Both the position numbers and the translations under genes were made by a program. From Janthinobacterium sp. 67 (lineage in GTDB: Bacteria > Pseudomonadota > Gammaproteobacteria > Burkholderiales > Burkholderiaceae_D): a stretch of 64,000 bases of DNA. This document shows positions 1-10,201 of the stretch, in pieces. Positions within the stretch are counted from its first letter, which is position 1, and each line of letters begins with the position of its first letter. The notes beneath the pieces are model-generated. The model was not told where the DNA came from. It made no database searches and saw only the letters and a program-made list of their open reading frames with translations. The stretch lies in NCBI RefSeq assembly GCF_002797895.1, contig NZ_PGES01000001.1, forward strand, positions 1,984,001 to 2,048,000, read 5' to 3'.

Positions 1-863
1 CCGCCGCGCACCATGGCCAGGTTGACGCAGGCGCGCCCGCCCTGGACCAGCACGGCGATGATGTCGACATCGGCGTCGCCCGTCGTTTCCATGCTTTGCT
101 GGTGCAGCACGCGCGACAGCGACGCGATCTGGTTGCGCACCACCACGGCCTGCTCGAATTTCAGCTCGGCGGCAAACGCATGCATCTTCTTTTCCAGGTC
201 GGCCAGCACTTCGCTCTGGCGCCCGCGCAGGAAGCGCGCCGCGTTTTCCACGTCGTTTTTATAGTCTTCCTTGCTGATCAAGTCCACGCACGGCGCGCTG
301 CAGCGGCCGATCTGGTGCAGCAGGCAGGGCCGCGTGCGGTTCGCAAACACGCTGTCCTCGCAGGTGCGGATGAGGAACACCTTTTGCAGGATCTGCATCG
401 ATTCCTTGACGGCCCAGGAACTGGGGAACGGCCCGAAATACTGGTTTTTCTTGTCCACCGCGCCCCGGTAATACACCATGCGCGGCGCATCGCCATTCGT
501 GATTTTCAAATACGGATACGACTTGTCGTCGCGGAACAGGATGTTGTAGCGCGGCTGCAGCGCCTTGATCAGATTGTTTTCCAGGATCAGCGCTTCCGCC
601 TCGCTGTGCGTGACGGTCGTTTCCAGGCGCGCGATGCGCTCGACCATCATGGCGATGCGGGGACTGGCCAGGTTCTTCTGGAAATAGCTGGAGACGCGCT
701 TTTTCAGGTCGCGCGCCTTGCCCACGTACAGCACCTTGTCGGCGGCATCGAAATAGCGGTACACGCCGGGCAGGTTCGGCAGCTTGGCGACGGTGGCCAG
801 CACCTGCGCGCGCGGATCGGGCGGCGTTTCTGTGGAATTGAGGTCGGATATTGCTTCAGTCAT
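1..863 (-). CDS. uvrC: Excinuclease ABC subunit C, N-terminal part (3' end outside window)
   Basis: UvrC makes the dual incisions during nucleotide excision repair after UvrAB has loaded on damaged DNA. The start [20 protein letters not shown] is on the minus strand at 863 and the frame stays open to base 1, so about 287 residues are visible. A GIY-YIG nuclease domain is clear near residues 24-105 (LPGVYRYFD, then [13 protein letters not shown]). It is followed by the Cys-containing segment with [17 protein letters not shown] and a UVR-like helical stretch near residues 205-240. The second nuclease half and the HhH tail lie outside the window. It follows acpS by 24 bp in the same direction, so it is probably the distal part of the lepA-to-acpS transcription unit. 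Confidence 0.95.
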   Translation of the reverse strand, partial: MTEAISDLNSTETPPDPRAQVLATVAKLPNLPGVYRYFDAADKVLYVGKARDLKKRVSSYFQKNLASPRIAMMVERIARLETTVTHSEAEALILENNLIKALQPRYNILFRDDKSYPYLKITNGDAPRMVYYRGAVDKKNQYFGPFPSSWAVKESMQILQKVFLIRTCEDSVFANRTRPCLLHQIGRCSAPCVDLISKEDYKNDVENAARFLRGRQSEVLADLEKKMHAFAAELKFEQAVVVRNQIASLSRVLHQQSMETTGDADVDIIAVLVQGGRACVNLAMVRG

Positions 864-887
864 TGCTGGCTCATTGCGCAATCATAG

Positions 888-1283
888 TTACACTGCTTGC
901 TCCACGATCACGAACGCGACCGCATACTCTTCTTCATCGCTGATCGTCACTTGCGCGCTCAGGCGGTGTTTTTCCATGAATTCGGCCAGCACGCCGCTGC
1001 AGACGATCATCGGCTTGCCGCTCGGGTGGTTCAGCATCTGCGCGGCGGGCCACGTCATGGGCATGCGCAAGCCCAGGCCGATGGCCTTGGAAAACGCTTC
1101 TTTTGCCGCGAAGCGCGTGGCGAGGAAGCGCACGCCGCGCACGGCATTCTTGGCGCTGCGGGCGCGGAATTTTTCCAGCTCCTGCGGTCCCAGTATCTTT
1201 TTCGCGAAGCGCTCGCCATGGCGCGCCAGGGCCGCCTCGATGCGCGGGATCTTGCAGATATCGGTACCGATGCCGTAGATCAT
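888..1283 (-). CDS. acpS: Holo-[acyl-carrier-protein] synthase
   Basis: AcpS transfers 4'-phosphopantetheine from CoA to the serine of apo-ACP, giving the active carrier for fatty-acid synthesis. The 131-residue protein is the usual length. It begins [16 protein letters not shown], with the metal-binding Asp at residue 8, and has the second signature [12 protein letters not shown], whose Glu is the other metal ligand. It lies 19 bp downstream of pdxJ and 24 bp upstream of uvrC. Its substrate ACP is encoded about 11.5 kb away at 12842-13081. Confidence 0.95.
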   Translation of the reverse strand: MIYGIGTDICKIPRIEAALARHGERFAKKILGPQELEKFRARSAKNAVRGVRFLATRFAAKEAFSKAIGLGLRMPMTWPAAQMLNHPSGKPMIVCSGVLAEFMEKHRLSAQVTISDEEEYAVAFVIVEQAV

Positions 1284-1302
1284 GCTGCCTCCTTGCTATC
1301 GC

Positions 1303-2067
1303 TTAATAGGCGCTGTGCCCGAGGCGCGTGGCCACCATGATGGCCTTCATTTCGCGCACGGCGTTTTCCCAGCCGACAAACACGGCATGCGCGACGATGG
1401 CGTGGCCAATATTCAGTTCCGCAATATCGGGAATGGCGGCAATCGCCTGCACATTGGTGTAATGCAAGCCGTGGCCCGCGTTAACCTTCAAGCCGCGGCC
1501 CACGCCGAACAGCACGCCCGCCTTGATGCGTTCCAGCTCCGCCAATTGCTCGGCGCCCTCGGTGTCCGCGTAGCGGCCCGTATGCAGCTCGATCACGGGC
1601 GCGCCGAGCTCGGCAGCGGCGGCGATCTGCTGCTCGTCCGCATCGATGAACAGGCTCACGCGGATGCCCTCGCCCTGCAATTGCTGCACGGCCGCCTGCA
1701 CTTCCTTGAAGTAGCGCACCACGTCCAGCCCCCCTTCCGTCGTCACTTCCGTGCGTTTTTCCGGCACTAGGCAGACGTCCGCCGGCTTGATGCGGCAGGC
1801 GAAGTCGATCATTTCCTGCGTCACGGCCGCTTCCAGGTTCATGCGTGTAAGCAATTGCGGTGCGATGGCGATCACGTCCGCATCCTTGATGTGGCGGCGG
1901 TCTTCGCGCAAATGCAGGGTGATGGCGTCGGCGCCCGCCTGCTCGGCCAGCAAGGCCGCGCGGATCGGGTCCGGATACGCGGTGCCGCGCGCATTGCGCA
2001 AGGTGGCCACGTGGTCGATATTGACGCCCAGGTCGATGACGGGGCCGGAAGGCTGCAAAAAGCTCAT
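1303..2067 (-). CDS. pdxJ: Pyridoxine 5'-phosphate synthase
   Basis: PdxJ condenses 1-deoxy-D-xylulose 5-phosphate with 3-amino-2-oxopropyl phosphate to form pyridoxine 5'-phosphate, the last ring-closing step of DXP-dependent vitamin B6 synthesis. The 254-residue TIM-barrel protein shows the family start [17 protein letters not shown], the [10 protein letters not shown] block, and the C-terminal GLHYTNV and [14 protein letters not shown] blocks that bind phosphate. The pdxJ-acpS order downstream of recO is a standard proteobacterial arrangement. Confidence 0.96.
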   Translation of the reverse strand: MSFLQPSGPVIDLGVNIDHVATLRNARGTAYPDPIRAALLAEQAGADAITLHLREDRRHIKDADVIAIAPQLLTRMNLEAAVTQEMIDFACRIKPADVCLVPEKRTEVTTEGGLDVVRYFKEVQAAVQQLQGEGIRVSLFIDADEQQIAAAAELGAPVIELHTGRYADTEGAEQLAELERIKAGVLFGVGRGLKVNAGHGLHYTNVQAIAAIPDIAELNIGHAIVAHAVFVGWENAVREMKAIMVATRLGHSAY

Positions 2068-2097
2068 ATGATGGTGTCCGTAAAGTGCTGAAGTCTA

Positions 2098-2940
2098 TTA
2101 CAGCTGCATTAAATCGATCAGTATCTGGCGCGTGTTCAAGGTGGCGCCTCCCAGTTGATGGGCCAGCAAAAAGCGCATCAGCAGCTTGCTTTGCGCCTGC
2201 GTGGCCGCGTCAAGATAATCTTCGCGCTCCATGTCGAGCAGGGTCTTGCCCGTGATCCTGGGCCAGGCGTCGGCGGCGCGCGCCGGGCGCGGCCCCCGCT
2301 CCGGGTCGACCACATAGACCTGCCCCGCATCGACGGCCTGGCGCGTGCCCGTGCAGCGCGTCAGGTCGGCCGCCACGCCCGTTTCCTTGAGCAGGGCGCG
2401 TTCGAACTTGCGCAGCACGATGGGCGCCGGCTCATTGTGCGCCAGTTGATTCAAGGTGGCAACGTAGTGGTCGAACAGGACGGGATGCGGGTCGTCGCGC
2501 GCCAGCAATTTCACCAGCAATTCGTTCAGATAAAAGCCGCACAGCAAGGCGGTCTTTTCCAGCGGCAGCATGCCGCCCACCCACTCGGCGCCCGTCAGGA
2601 TGCGCAATTCGGATTTGCCCGTCCAGCCGGCCTGCAGGGGCTGGAAGGTCTGCAGCACGCCGCGCAACTGCGAATGGGGACGCTTGGCGCCCTTGGCGAC
2701 GAGCGCGATGCGGCCGTACTCGCGCGTAAACACGTCGACGATGAGGCTGGTTTCTTTATGCGGATAGCTGTGCAGCACGAACGCGGGCTGGCCCGTGACC
2801 TTGCCGTCGCGCGCGGGCGGACGGCTGCGCCGGGGCGCGGCGGATGCGGCAGTTGCGGCCGGCGGCGCAATGGCCGCCGGCGCAGGGACAACGATGGAGG
2901 CTGGCGCAGGATCGTGCAGCGCTGGCGTGGTGGTGCTCAT
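2098..2940 (-). CDS. recO: DNA repair protein RecO
   Basis: RecO helps RecR load RecA onto SSB-coated single-stranded DNA in the RecFOR recombination pathway. The OB-fold domain begins near residue 50 ([20 protein letters not shown]), followed by the helical part with [12 protein letters not shown]. The first ~48 residues are a low-complexity Ala/Pro extension (for example [19 protein letters not shown]) that is not part of the family core. A later start is therefore possible, but no obvious internal Met precedes the core, so the upstream ATG is kept. The protein has 280 residues against roughly 240 for many homologues. It lies between era and pdxJ on the same strand. Confidence 0.93.
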   Translation of the reverse strand: MSTTTPALHDPAPASIVVPAPAAIAPPAATAASAAPRRSRPPARDGKVTGQPAFVLHSYPHKETSLIVDVFTREYGRIALVAKGAKRPHSQLRGVLQTFQPLQAGWTGKSELRILTGAEWVGGMLPLEKTALLCGFYLNELLVKLLARDDPHPVLFDHYVATLNQLAHNEPAPIVLRKFERALLKETGVAADLTRCTGTRQAVDAGQVYVVDPERGPRPARAADAWPRITGKTLLDMEREDYLDAATQAQSKLLMRFLLAHQLGGATLNTRQILIDLMQL

Positions 2941-2968
2941 GCGTGTGGCGTCGCCCCCGGGTTGCGGA

Positions 2969-3871
2969 TTACTCGTAGCCGTAGGCGCGCAAGCCCGCCT
3001 CGTTGTCGGCCCAGCCCGACTTGACCTTGACCCAGATTTCCAGGTACACGGGGCCGCCGAACAGCTTTTCCATATCCAGGCGGGCCTGGGTGGACACTTC
3101 CTTCAGGCGCGCGCCCTTGTTGCCGATGATCATGGACTTGTGCGTATCGCGCTCGACGAGGATGGCGGCGAACACGCGGCGCAGATCGCCTTCCTGCTCG
3201 AATTTCTCGATCAGCACGGTGCTCGTGTACGGCAGTTCGTCGCCGACAAAGCGGAACAGTTTTTCGCGCACGATTTCCGAGGCGAGGAATTTTTCGCTGC
3301 GGTCCGTGATGTCGTCCGGGCCGAAGATCGGCTGGTTTTCCGGCAGGAAGCGCTTGATTTCGTTCTGCAAGCCTTCCAGCTGGAAATGCAGCTTGGCGGA
3401 GACAGGCACGATGGCGGCGAAGTCGCGCATGGCGGCAACCTTTTGCGCGAACGGCAGCAGCACGGCCTTGTCTTTCACGCGGTCCGATTTATTGATGACG
3501 AGGATGCACGGCACTTCCTTCGGCAGCAGGTCCATCACTTGCTGGTCGGCCGGGCCAAACGTCCCCGCCTCGATCACATACAAAATCACGTCCGAGGAAA
3601 TCAGGGTGTTGGTGACGGTCTTGTTCAGCGTCTTGTTCAGCGCGTTCGAGTGGCGCGTCTGGAAGCCAGGCGTGTCGACGTAGATGAACTGCGCGTCCGG
3701 CACCGTCTGGATGCCCGTGATGCGGTGGCGCGTCGTTTGCGCCTTGCGCGAAGTGATGCTGACCTTCGCGCCGATCAGCACGTTCATCAGGGTCGATTTG
3801 CCCACGTTGGGGCGGCCCACGATGGCGATATAGCCGCAGCGGAAGTTGTCGGGCATTTTGGTGGCTGTCAT
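2969..3871 (-). CDS. era: GTPase Era
   Basis: Era is an essential GTPase that binds the 3' end of 16S rRNA during small-subunit maturation. The G1 motif GRPNVGKST, the DTPG motif ([12 protein letters not shown]) and the NKSD motif are visible. The C-terminal KH-type domain contains the [20 protein letters not shown] segment. The chosen start, MTATKMPDN at 3871, gives the usual 300 residues and falls 1 base after the rnc stop. An upstream in-frame ATG at 3952 would lie inside rnc. The rnc-era-recO order is typical and suggests translational coupling with RNase III. Confidence 0.96.
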   Translation of the reverse strand: MTATKMPDNFRCGYIAIVGRPNVGKSTLMNVLIGAKVSITSRKAQTTRHRITGIQTVPDAQFIYVDTPGFQTRHSNALNKTLNKTVTNTLISSDVILYVIEAGTFGPADQQVMDLLPKEVPCILVINKSDRVKDKAVLLPFAQKVAAMRDFAAIVPVSAKLHFQLEGLQNEIKRFLPENQPIFGPDDITDRSEKFLASEIVREKLFRFVGDELPYTSTVLIEKFEQEGDLRRVFAAILVERDTHKSMIIGNKGARLKEVSTQARLDMEKLFGGPVYLEIWVKVKSGWADNEAGLRAYGYE

Positions 3872-3872
3872 G

Positions 3873-4688
3873 CTAGTGTCGATTCTGTTTAGTGTGAGCG
3901 GCGATCGCCGGGGCTGCAGGAGCTTGCGCGTCGTCGCTCTGGATGGTGGCAATGCCGGCCAGCTTGAGCTGGGCGGCGCGCGGTTTGGGCTTGCGGCTGG
4001 CGGCAGGCGACTTCAGCAGCGCCTGCTCGGCCACGTCCAGCGCCAGTTTGGCGGCGGCTTGCTCACCGGCGCGGCGGCTTCCGCCACGGCCGTAGACCTG
4101 GATGTTCAATTTCGGCACCAGGCATTCGATCTCGAATTCCTGGCTGTGGGCGGCGCCGTGGGTGGCCACCACGTTGTACTGTGGCAGCGAAATTTTCTTG
4201 CTTTGCAAAAACTCCTGCAGCAGGGTCTTGGCATCCTTGCCCAGGGTTTGCGGATCGACCGAATCAAGGATGGGGATGTAGAAAGCGCGGATCACCGTGC
4301 TGGCCGCATCGAAACCCGTATCGAGGAAGATGGCGCCGAGCAAGGCTTCGAGAGTATCGGCGAGAATCGAAGGACGGCGGAAACCGCCCGATTTCAGTTC
4401 GCCTTCGCCCAGGCGCAAGAATTGCGACAATTCCAGCTTCTGCGCGATTTCATACAGCGACTGCTGCTTGACCAGATTGGCGCGCAGGCGCGACAGATCG
4501 CCCTCGTCGATGGACTTGAAACGTTCGTACAGGATGGAGGCGACCACGCAGTTGAGGATGGAGTCGCCGAGGAATTCCAGCCGCTCGTTATGCAAACTGC
4601 TGTGGCTACGATGCGTCAAGGCTTGCTGCAACAGGCCAGCATCCTGGAACGTATAGCCTAAACGGGTTTGCAATAGCTGAAGATTCAT
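3873..4688 (-). CDS. rnc: Ribonuclease III
   Basis: RNase III cuts double-stranded RNA, including rRNA precursors and structured mRNAs. The signature [14 protein letters not shown] lies near residues 34-47, with a second acidic cluster at [14 protein letters not shown] double-stranded RNA-binding domain follows ([11 protein letters not shown], then [16 protein letters not shown]), plus a ~35-residue basic tail. The start [14 protein letters not shown] at 4688 gives 271 residues. An in-frame ATG further upstream (4808) would overlap the end of lepB and add an unrelated extension, so it was not used. Confidence 0.95.
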   Translation of the reverse strand: MNLQLLQTRLGYTFQDAGLLQQALTHRSHSSLHNERLEFLGDSILNCVVASILYERFKSIDEGDLSRLRANLVKQQSLYEIAQKLELSQFLRLGEGELKSGGFRRPSILADTLEALLGAIFLDTGFDAASTVIRAFYIPILDSVDPQTLGKDAKTLLQEFLQSKKISLPQYNVVATHGAAHSQEFEIECLVPKLNIQVYGRGGSRRAGEQAAAKLALDVAEQALLKSPAASRKPKPRAAQLKLAGIATIQSDDAQAPAAPAIAAHTKQNRH

Positions 4689-4762
4689 TGTTGTTTCTGT
4701 GTCATCTGAGTAATTCGGCTGGCCGCCGCGCGGGGAATCGGCGCGACAGCCATGCGGGCGGC

Positions 4763-5680
4763 TTAGTGTATGCCACCCACTCTTTTCGGATTGCTGAAGT
4801 TCATCCACACGAGGAAAGCCTTGCCGACGATGTTCTCGTTCGGCACGAAGCCCCAGTAGCGGCTGTCCGCGCTATTGTCGCGGTTGTCACCCATCATGAA
4901 GTAGTTGCCTGCCGGTACCACGCACGTGAAGCCGTCTTCGTTGTAGTCGCAAGCCTCCTTGTGCGGAAAATCCTTCACTTCGCGCAAGTTCAACGTAGGA
5001 GCCGGCTCGTCGTTGAGGATGCGGTGGCTGACGCCCGTCAGGTTTTCTTCCAGCTGCTTGTGGTACACGGTGCTTTCGTCGTCCAGGTAGTCGTCCAGCG
5101 GCGTGTACGCCACTTCCTTGCCGTTCACCGTCAAGCGCTTGTTTTCATAGGTGATTTTATCACCGGGTACGCCGATCACGCGCTTGATATAGTCTTGCGA
5201 CATGTCTTTCGGATACTTGAACACCATCACGTCGCCGCGCTGCGGATCGTTGACTTCAATGATGCGCTTGTTGACGATGGGCAGACGGATGCCATAGGTG
5301 AACTTGTTCACCAGGATCAGATCGCCCACCAGCAAGGTCGGCACCATCGAGCTCGACGGGATCTTGAACGGCTCGTACAAAAACGAGCGCAGGCAGAACA
5401 CGAGCGCGATGACGGGGAAGAAGCTGCCCGAGTACTCGACCCAGGTCGGCTGGCGCAACAGGGCCGCCTCGATGCTGGCGCGGCTGCCGCCCGCATCGGA
5501 CTTGATGCCCTCGGCGGCCAGCTTGGACTGGCGCGCATCGAACTCGGCCAGGGCACGGTCGGCCGCCTTGCGGCGCTGCTTGGACAGATAAAACACGTCC
5601 AGGCACCAGACCAGGCCCGTCAACACCATCAGCACGAACAGGATTAAAGCGAAATTTCCTAAAATCACTTGCAGGTTCAT
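4763..5680 (-). CDS. lepB: Signal peptidase I
   Basis: LepB cleaves signal peptides from exported proteins at the periplasmic face of the inner membrane. Two N-terminal hydrophobic segments are present (about residues 5-30 and 86-102). The catalytic Ser is S111 in PSSSMVPT and the general-base Lys is K166 in [11 protein letters not shown]. The C-terminal signature [11 protein letters not shown] is present. At 305 residues it carries the large insert typical of Gram-negative enzymes. It starts 3 bp after lepA stops, forming the classical lepA-lepB operon. Confidence 0.96.
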   Translation of the reverse strand: MNLQVILGNFALILFVLMVLTGLVWCLDVFYLSKQRRKAADRALAEFDARQSKLAAEGIKSDAGGSRASIEAALLRQPTWVEYSGSFFPVIALVFCLRSFLYEPFKIPSSSMVPTLLVGDLILVNKFTYGIRLPIVNKRIIEVNDPQRGDVMVFKYPKDMSQDYIKRVIGVPGDKITYENKRLTVNGKEVAYTPLDDYLDDESTVYHKQLEENLTGVSHRILNDEPAPTLNLREVKDFPHKEACDYNEDGFTCVVPAGNYFMMGDNRDNSADSRYWGFVPNENIVGKAFLVWMNFSNPKRVGGIH

Positions 5681-5683
5681 TGA

Positions 5684-7474
5684 TTAACCATCCACTTGTA
5701 AAATTGCCAGGAATGCTTCTTGCGGGATCTCCACGGAACCCACTTGCTTCATGCGTTTCTTGCCCGCTTTTTGTTTTTCCAGCAATTTTTTCTTGCGGCT
5801 GATGTCGCCGCCATAGCACTTGGCCAAGACGTTCTTGCGCAAGGCTTTCACGTTCTCGCGCGAAATGATGTTCGCGCCGATGGTCGCTTGAATCGCCACG
5901 TCGAACATCTGGCGCGGGATCAGTTCACGCATCTTGGCGGCCACCTGGCGGCCACGGTACTGGCTGTTCGAACGGTGGACGATGATGGCCAGCGCATCGA
6001 CTTTTTCGCTGTTGATCAGCATGTCGACCTTGACCACGTCGGCCGCGCGGTATTCCTTGAACTCGTAATCCATCGAGGCATAGCCGCGCGACGTCGATTT
6101 CAGGCGGTCGAAGAAGTCCAGCACGATCTCGGCCATCGGCATTTCATACACGAGCTTGACCTGGCGGCCGTGGTAGCTCATGTCCATCTGGATGCCGCGC
6201 TTGCCGATACACAAGGTGATCACGGAGCCCACGTATTCCTGCGGCATGTACAGATTGACCGTCACGATAGGCTCGCGCACTTCCTCGATGCGCGACGGAT
6301 CGGGCATCTTCGATGGATTGTCGACGTTGATCATGGTGCCGTCGCGCTGGATCACTTCATACACGACGGTTGGCGCCGTGGTGATCAGGTCCATGTCGAA
6401 TTCGCGCTCGAGGCGCTCCTGCACGATTTCCATGTGCAGCAAGCCCAGGAAGCCGCAGCGGAAGCCGAAGCCCAGCGCCTGCGACACTTCCGGCTCGTAC
6501 ATCAGGGCCGCGTCGTTCAGTTTCAGCTTTTCCAGCGAGTCGCGCAGCGCGTCGTACTGGTTCGCTTCCACGGGGAACAGGCCGGCGAACACTTGCGGCT
6601 GCACTTCCTTGAAGCCAGGCAATGGCGCGGCGGCGGGACGGTTGGCCAGGGTGACGGTGTCGCCCACTTTCGCCGCCTTCAATTCCTTGATGCCGGCGAT
6701 GATGAAGCCCACCTGGCCTGCCGACAATTGCGGCAAGGATTGCGAACGGGGCGAGAACACGCCGATGTCTTCCACCAGTTGCACCGAATCGGTGGCCATC
6801 AGGCGAATCTTGTCTTTCGGTTTCAGGGTGCCGTTGATGACGCGCACCAGCATGACCACGCCCACATAGGCGTCATACCAGGAGTCGACGATCAGCGCCT
6901 GCAGCGGCGCATCGGGGTCGCCCTTCGGTGGCGGCACCTTGACGATCAGTTGTTCGAGCACGTCCAGCACGCCGAAGCCCGTCTTGGCCGAGCAATGCAC
7001 GGCGTCGCCGGCGTCGATGCCGATCACGTCTTCGATCTCGGCAATCGCGCTCGGCGGGTCCGCGTTCGGCAAGTCGATCTTGTTCAGGACGGGCACCACT
7101 TCCACGCCCAGGTCCAGCGCCGTGTAGCAGTTGGCGACCGTTTGCGCTTCCACGCCTTGCGACGCGTCCACGACCAGCAGCGCGCCTTCGCACGCCGACA
7201 GCGAGCGCGACACTTCATAGCTGAAGTCGACGTGGCCCGGCGTATCGATCAGGTTCAGGTTGTAGATCTGGCCATCGCGGGCCTTGTAGTGCAGGGCCGC
7301 CGTTTGCGCCTTGATGGTAATGCCGCGCTCGCGCTCCAGATCCATCGAATCGAGCACCTGCGCCTCCATCTCGCGGTCGGACAAGCCGCCGCACAATTGA
7401 ATGATGCGGTCAGCCAGGGTCGATTTACCGTGGTCAATATGGGCGATGATGGAGAAATTGCGTATGTTGTTCAT
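5684..7474 (-). CDS. lepA: Elongation factor 4 (back-translocating GTPase)
   Basis: LepA/EF4 is a ribosome-binding GTPase that remodels elongating ribosomes and influences initiation. The protein is 596 residues, the family length. It shows G1 [10 protein letters not shown]3 DTPGHVDF and G4 NKIDLP, then the domain II-V layout and the LepA-specific C-terminal domain ([18 protein letters not shown]). No Shine-Dalgarno sequence is visible before the ATG. A TATATT box sits only 5 bp upstream (7480-7485), so a very short or absent leader is possible. It is the first gene of the lepA-lepB-rnc-era-recO-pdxJ-acpS-uvrC run. Confidence 0.97.
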   Translation of the reverse strand: MNNIRNFSIIAHIDHGKSTLADRIIQLCGGLSDREMEAQVLDSMDLERERGITIKAQTAALHYKARDGQIYNLNLIDTPGHVDFSYEVSRSLSACEGALLVVDASQGVEAQTVANCYTALDLGVEVVPVLNKIDLPNADPPSAIAEIEDVIGIDAGDAVHCSAKTGFGVLDVLEQLIVKVPPPKGDPDAPLQALIVDSWYDAYVGVVMLVRVINGTLKPKDKIRLMATDSVQLVEDIGVFSPRSQSLPQLSAGQVGFIIAGIKELKAAKVGDTVTLANRPAAAPLPGFKEVQPQVFAGLFPVEANQYDALRDSLEKLKLNDAALMYEPEVSQALGFGFRCGFLGLLHMEIVQERLEREFDMDLITTAPTVVYEVIQRDGTMINVDNPSKMPDPSRIEEVREPIVTVNLYMPQEYVGSVITLCIGKRGIQMDMSYHGRQVKLVYEMPMAEIVLDFFDRLKSTSRGYASMDYEFKEYRAADVVKVDMLINSEKVDALAIIVHRSNSQYRGRQVAAKMRELIPRQMFDVAIQATIGANIISRENVKALRKNVLAKCYGGDISRKKKLLEKQKAGKKRMKQVGSVEIPQEAFLAILQVDG

Positions 7475-7777
7475 TAACTAATATATGTGCGAGTGACGAC
7501 ACTGCTTAACAGGAATCAAGGGGATCATGCCCGGGCCAAACCCGGCGCCCCGCTCATGATAAAAAAAGCGCTCCGAGCAGGACATCTGCATGCCCAGGCG
7601 AGCGCTTTTGAAGCGACAGAAGCTGCTGCCTCGGACAGTAGCTTTTTCGACCTCCCCATTTTACCGGATTTCAGAGTAGAAAGCCCGTCTTATGAGGCCA
7701 GCACCGGGGCAAGCCGACATTTTCCGCTGTTTTCGGCACCAGAATGGTGCAATGCAGTGTCAATATTGACAGTTAAA
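7475..7777. other. Intergenic region between the glutaredoxin-like gene and lepA
   Basis: This 303-bp stretch has no convincing gene. It holds an intrinsic terminator for the upstream unit (7561-7609), a TATATT -10-like box just before lepA (7480-7485, minus strand), and a perfect 14-bp palindrome TGTCAATATTGACA at 7758-7771, beginning beside the stop of the glutaredoxin-like gene. Confidence 0.6.
7561..7609 (-). terminator. Intrinsic terminator downstream of the degP/glutaredoxin unit
   Basis: Read on the minus strand, AAAAGCGCTC and GAGCGCTTTT form a 10-bp stem around a ~26-nt loop, followed by a run of seven T. It separates the rpoE-rseA-degP-glutaredoxin unit from lepA. Confidence 0.75.
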
Positions 7778-8023
7778 TTACACCAGGCAGCGGCGCACGG
7801 CCGCCTCGTCGAGAAAATAATGGCATAGCTCGGGCTGCGCCAGGTCGCCGAACAGCACCGGCACGAGCTCGTCAAAACGCGCCAGCAAGCTTGCATCAGG
7901 CGACGCGTCGATGTCGACCACGTCCACCGTGAACGGTTTTCCGGGCGGCTGCAGCAGGAGCAAGGCGTCGAGCATGTCCTGGCAAAGGTGGCAATAACTG
8001 CGGGAATAGAGGGTGAAGTGCAT
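7778..8023 (-). CDS. Small glutaredoxin-like protein
   Basis: This 81-residue protein has a thioredoxin-fold start, MHFTLYSRSYCHLCQDM, with a CxxC redox pair at C11 and C14. The LVPVLFGD segment contains a Pro in the cis-Pro position of this fold. It matches the short glutaredoxin-like family (DUF836 type) that often lies next to degP and lepA in betaproteobacteria. It probably exchanges thiols and disulfides in the cytoplasm, because no signal peptide is visible. It starts 54 bp after degP and is the last gene before a terminator. The target is unknown. Confidence 0.82.
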   Translation of the reverse strand: MHFTLYSRSYCHLCQDMLDALLLLQPPGKPFTVDVVDIDASPDASLLARFDELVPVLFGDLAQPELCHYFLDEAAVRRCLV

Positions 8024-8077
8024 GGCGCGCAGGATACCGCATCCCGGCCGCGGCCGGAATGCGGGATGATCACACGG

Positions 8078-9574
8078 TTACTTCGCCGACGGGCGCAGCG
8101 ACACGAATTGCGCCGTATCGCCACGGCGCACCAGCACGGCCGACGTCTTCTTCGGGTCGAGCTTGGCGACCAGGGCATTGAACTGTTTAGCATCTTTCAC
8201 GGCAACGTTATTCAGTTGCAAGATCACATCGCCAGGCTGCAGGCCGGCCAGGGCCGCCACGCCATCGGCCTCGTCGACCAGCACGCCCGCGTCGATCTTC
8301 AGTTCCTGCTTCTTCGCGGCCGGCACGTCGCTGACCTTCAGTCCCAGTGCATTGACGGCTTGCGCTTCCGGCTCCTTGGCGCCCTTCTTCGCCGTTTTCT
8401 CGCTTTCCAGCTCGACGACGGTGACGGGGATATCCTGCTGTGCACCCTTGCGCCAGACGGTCAGCGTGGACTTGCCGTTGACGGCGGCGCCACCCACCAG
8501 GCGCGGCAGGTCGGAGGAGCGCTCGATCTGGGCACCGTTGAATTTCAGGATGATGTCGCCCGGCTTGATGCCCGCCTTGTCGGCCGGACCGCCCGGCTCC
8601 ACCATCGACACTTGCGCGCCCTTGGCGTTCGGCAAGCCCAGCGACTCCGCCACGTCCTTGCTCACTTCGCCGATCTGCACGCCGATGCGCCCGCGCACGA
8701 CCTTGCCCGTCTTTTTCAACTGCTCGCCCACGCGCATGGCTTCATCGATGGGCACGGCAAACGAGATACCGTTGTAGGCGCCGGACAGGGTGGCGATCTG
8801 CGAGTTGATGCCGATCACTTCACCGCGCATATTGATCAGCGGACCACCCGAGTTGCCGGGGTTGACGGCCACGTCGCTCTGGATCAGGGGCAGGTAATCG
8901 CCCGTGTCGCGTGACTTGGCGGAAATGATGCCGGCCGTTACCGTGTTTTCCAGGTTGAACGGCGAGCCGATGGCGATGACCCACTCGCCCACGCGTATCT
9001 TGTTCGAGTCGCCGATGGTCAGGCGCGGCAGGTTGCCGCCCTCGATTTTCAGCAGGGCCACGTCGGTGCGCGCATCGGCGCCGATCACCTTGGCCTTGAA
9101 TTCGCGCTTGTCCGTGAGGGTTACGTAGACTTCATCGGCGCCATCGACCACGTGGGCATTGCTCAGCACATAGCCATCGGCCGAGATGATGAAGCCGGAA
9201 CCGACACCGCGCTGCACTTCCTGCTCTTGCGGCACGGCGCGGCGACCACCGCGTGGCGCCTGCTGGCGCGGCGTCGGCATGGCGCCGCCAAAGAAGCGGC
9301 GCAGGAATTCCTGCATTTCCTGCTCATCCTGGCCGCCCATGCCGGGGCCGTTCATCTTCAGGCGCTCGGTGGTGCGGATATTTACGACGGCCGGGCCGAC
9401 GGCGTCGACCAGGTCCGAGAAATCAGGCAGTTTTACGGCAGGCACGGCGGCCTGCGCCTGTGGCGCCAGGCCCAGCATGGTGGGAGCAAGGAAGACGCCA
9501 GCCGTACCGAACAATAAGGCGGAAAGCGTCTTCACTGAAAACGACTTGCTGGCGGCACACATGTTTTTTTTCAT
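8078..9574 (-). CDS. degP: Periplasmic Do/DegP-family serine protease (MucD-like)
   Basis: DegP-family proteins degrade or hold misfolded proteins in the periplasm during envelope stress. A signal peptide covers about residues 1-43 (cleavage near AQAA). The trypsin-like catalytic triad is H141 (SNAHVV), D171 (TDVALL) and S242 (GNSGGP). Two PDZ domains follow (about 290-385 and 410-495), each with a GL/GI-x-PGD-x-IL loop. A Gly/Met-rich loop lies at 75-120. The length, 498 residues, fits MucD/DegP. It is downstream of rpoE-rseA, a usual place for a sigma-E target, but 231 bp separate it from rseA, which leaves room for its own promoter. I could not identify that promoter with confidence. Confidence 0.93.
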   Translation of the reverse strand: MKKNMCAASKSFSVKTLSALLFGTAGVFLAPTMLGLAPQAQAAVPAVKLPDFSDLVDAVGPAVVNIRTTERLKMNGPGMGGQDEQEMQEFLRRFFGGAMPTPRQQAPRGGRRAVPQEQEVQRGVGSGFIISADGYVLSNAHVVDGADEVYVTLTDKREFKAKVIGADARTDVALLKIEGGNLPRLTIGDSNKIRVGEWVIAIGSPFNLENTVTAGIISAKSRDTGDYLPLIQSDVAVNPGNSGGPLINMRGEVIGINSQIATLSGAYNGISFAVPIDEAMRVGEQLKKTGKVVRGRIGVQIGEVSKDVAESLGLPNAKGAQVSMVEPGGPADKAGIKPGDIILKFNGAQIERSSDLPRLVGGAAVNGKSTLTVWRKGAQQDIPVTVVELESEKTAKKGAKEPEAQAVNALGLKVSDVPAAKKQELKIDAGVLVDEADGVAALAGLQPGDVILQLNNVAVKDAKQFNALVAKLDPKKTSAVLVRRGDTAQFVSLRPSAK

Positions 9575-9805
9575 GGAAAGTATCTTTTCGAATATGTAAA
9601 CGGATCAAAACGGATCAGGCGATTGCCTGCGTGCATGATTGGCCGTCACGACGGAACCCCGAGGGCAAACACACCCCGCAGCGCGCATGGCAGCAACAAT
9701 ATATCGCAAAAGCAAGATATTGCCTGTTCACAGTGTCAATCGTACCGAAGTCCAGTGTCAAGAGGGCGACGGGAACGTTAAGCCTGGCATAAGATGGAAA
9801 ATGCG

Positions 9806-10129
9806 TCAGCGCTGCGCCAGCGGCCCCGCCTCCAGCGGCTCGGCAGTGCCCGGCGGCACGAGGGCGGCGGACAGGGGCAGCAGCGGCTCGGCATGGGCAG
9901 CCGCCGCCTCGGCGGCCAGGCGGCTGGCCAGCCCCGCATGGAACCGGGCGCTCAGTGGATGACCGCACTGCTCCGAACGCAGCACGTCGCCGATATGGCG
10001 ATAGGCCTCCCATACTTGCCGCCCCTCATCCGTGTCGAGGGCGGCAAAAGCCAGTTCGAGTTCGCTCGCCGCCAGCTCGCCATCGGCCAGGGCGGAAATA
10101 GTCTCGTGCAATCGTGTATGCGTATCCAT
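9806..10129 (-). CDS. rseA: Short sigma-E anti-sigma factor (RseA N-terminal domain only)
   Basis: RseA binds sigma-E and holds it inactive. The visible protein, starting MDTHTRLHETISALADGE at 10129 behind an AGGACC Shine-Dalgarno, matches the RseA N-terminal sigma-binding domain: ISALADGELAASELE, then GRQVWEAYRHIGDVLRSE. It ends after only 107 residues with an Ala/Pro-rich tail and has no hydrophobic stretch long enough for a membrane helix. Typical RseA proteins have a transmembrane segment and a periplasmic part that DegS cleaves. No continuation is found in the other frames downstream, so this is not an obvious frameshift. The gene starts 72 bp after the rpoE stop. No rseB follows. Confidence 0.85.
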   Translation of the reverse strand: MDTHTRLHETISALADGELAASELELAFAALDTDEGRQVWEAYRHIGDVLRSEQCGHPLSARFHAGLASRLAAEAAAAHAEPLLPLSAALVPPGTAEPLEAGPLAQR

Positions 10130-10201
10130 GATGGGTCCTGCCATTTCAAGAAGATCGGTGCGGAAACCGGACGCAGCCATGCCAACCTCATACTCCCCAG
10201 A

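Noticed and set aside
96..887. Plus-strand open frame at the start of the window
   Set aside because: It is antisense to uvrC, whose GIY-YIG domain is clear on the minus strand.
5720..7477. Long open frame on the plus strand opposite lepA (585 codons)
   Set aside because: It is the mirror of the lepA codons in GC-rich DNA and has His/Ala/Gln/Arg-rich low-complexity composition with no domain. The real gene is lepA.
9575..9805. Two TTGACA sequences upstream of degP
   Set aside because: No acceptable -10 lies at 16-18 bp from either copy and no sigma-E pattern was found. No promoter was called.
9615..10013. Frame overlapping the end of rseA as a possible frameshifted membrane part
   Set aside because: Beyond rseA it reads through the intergenic region and ends in a Cys-rich run without an RseA-like transmembrane segment.
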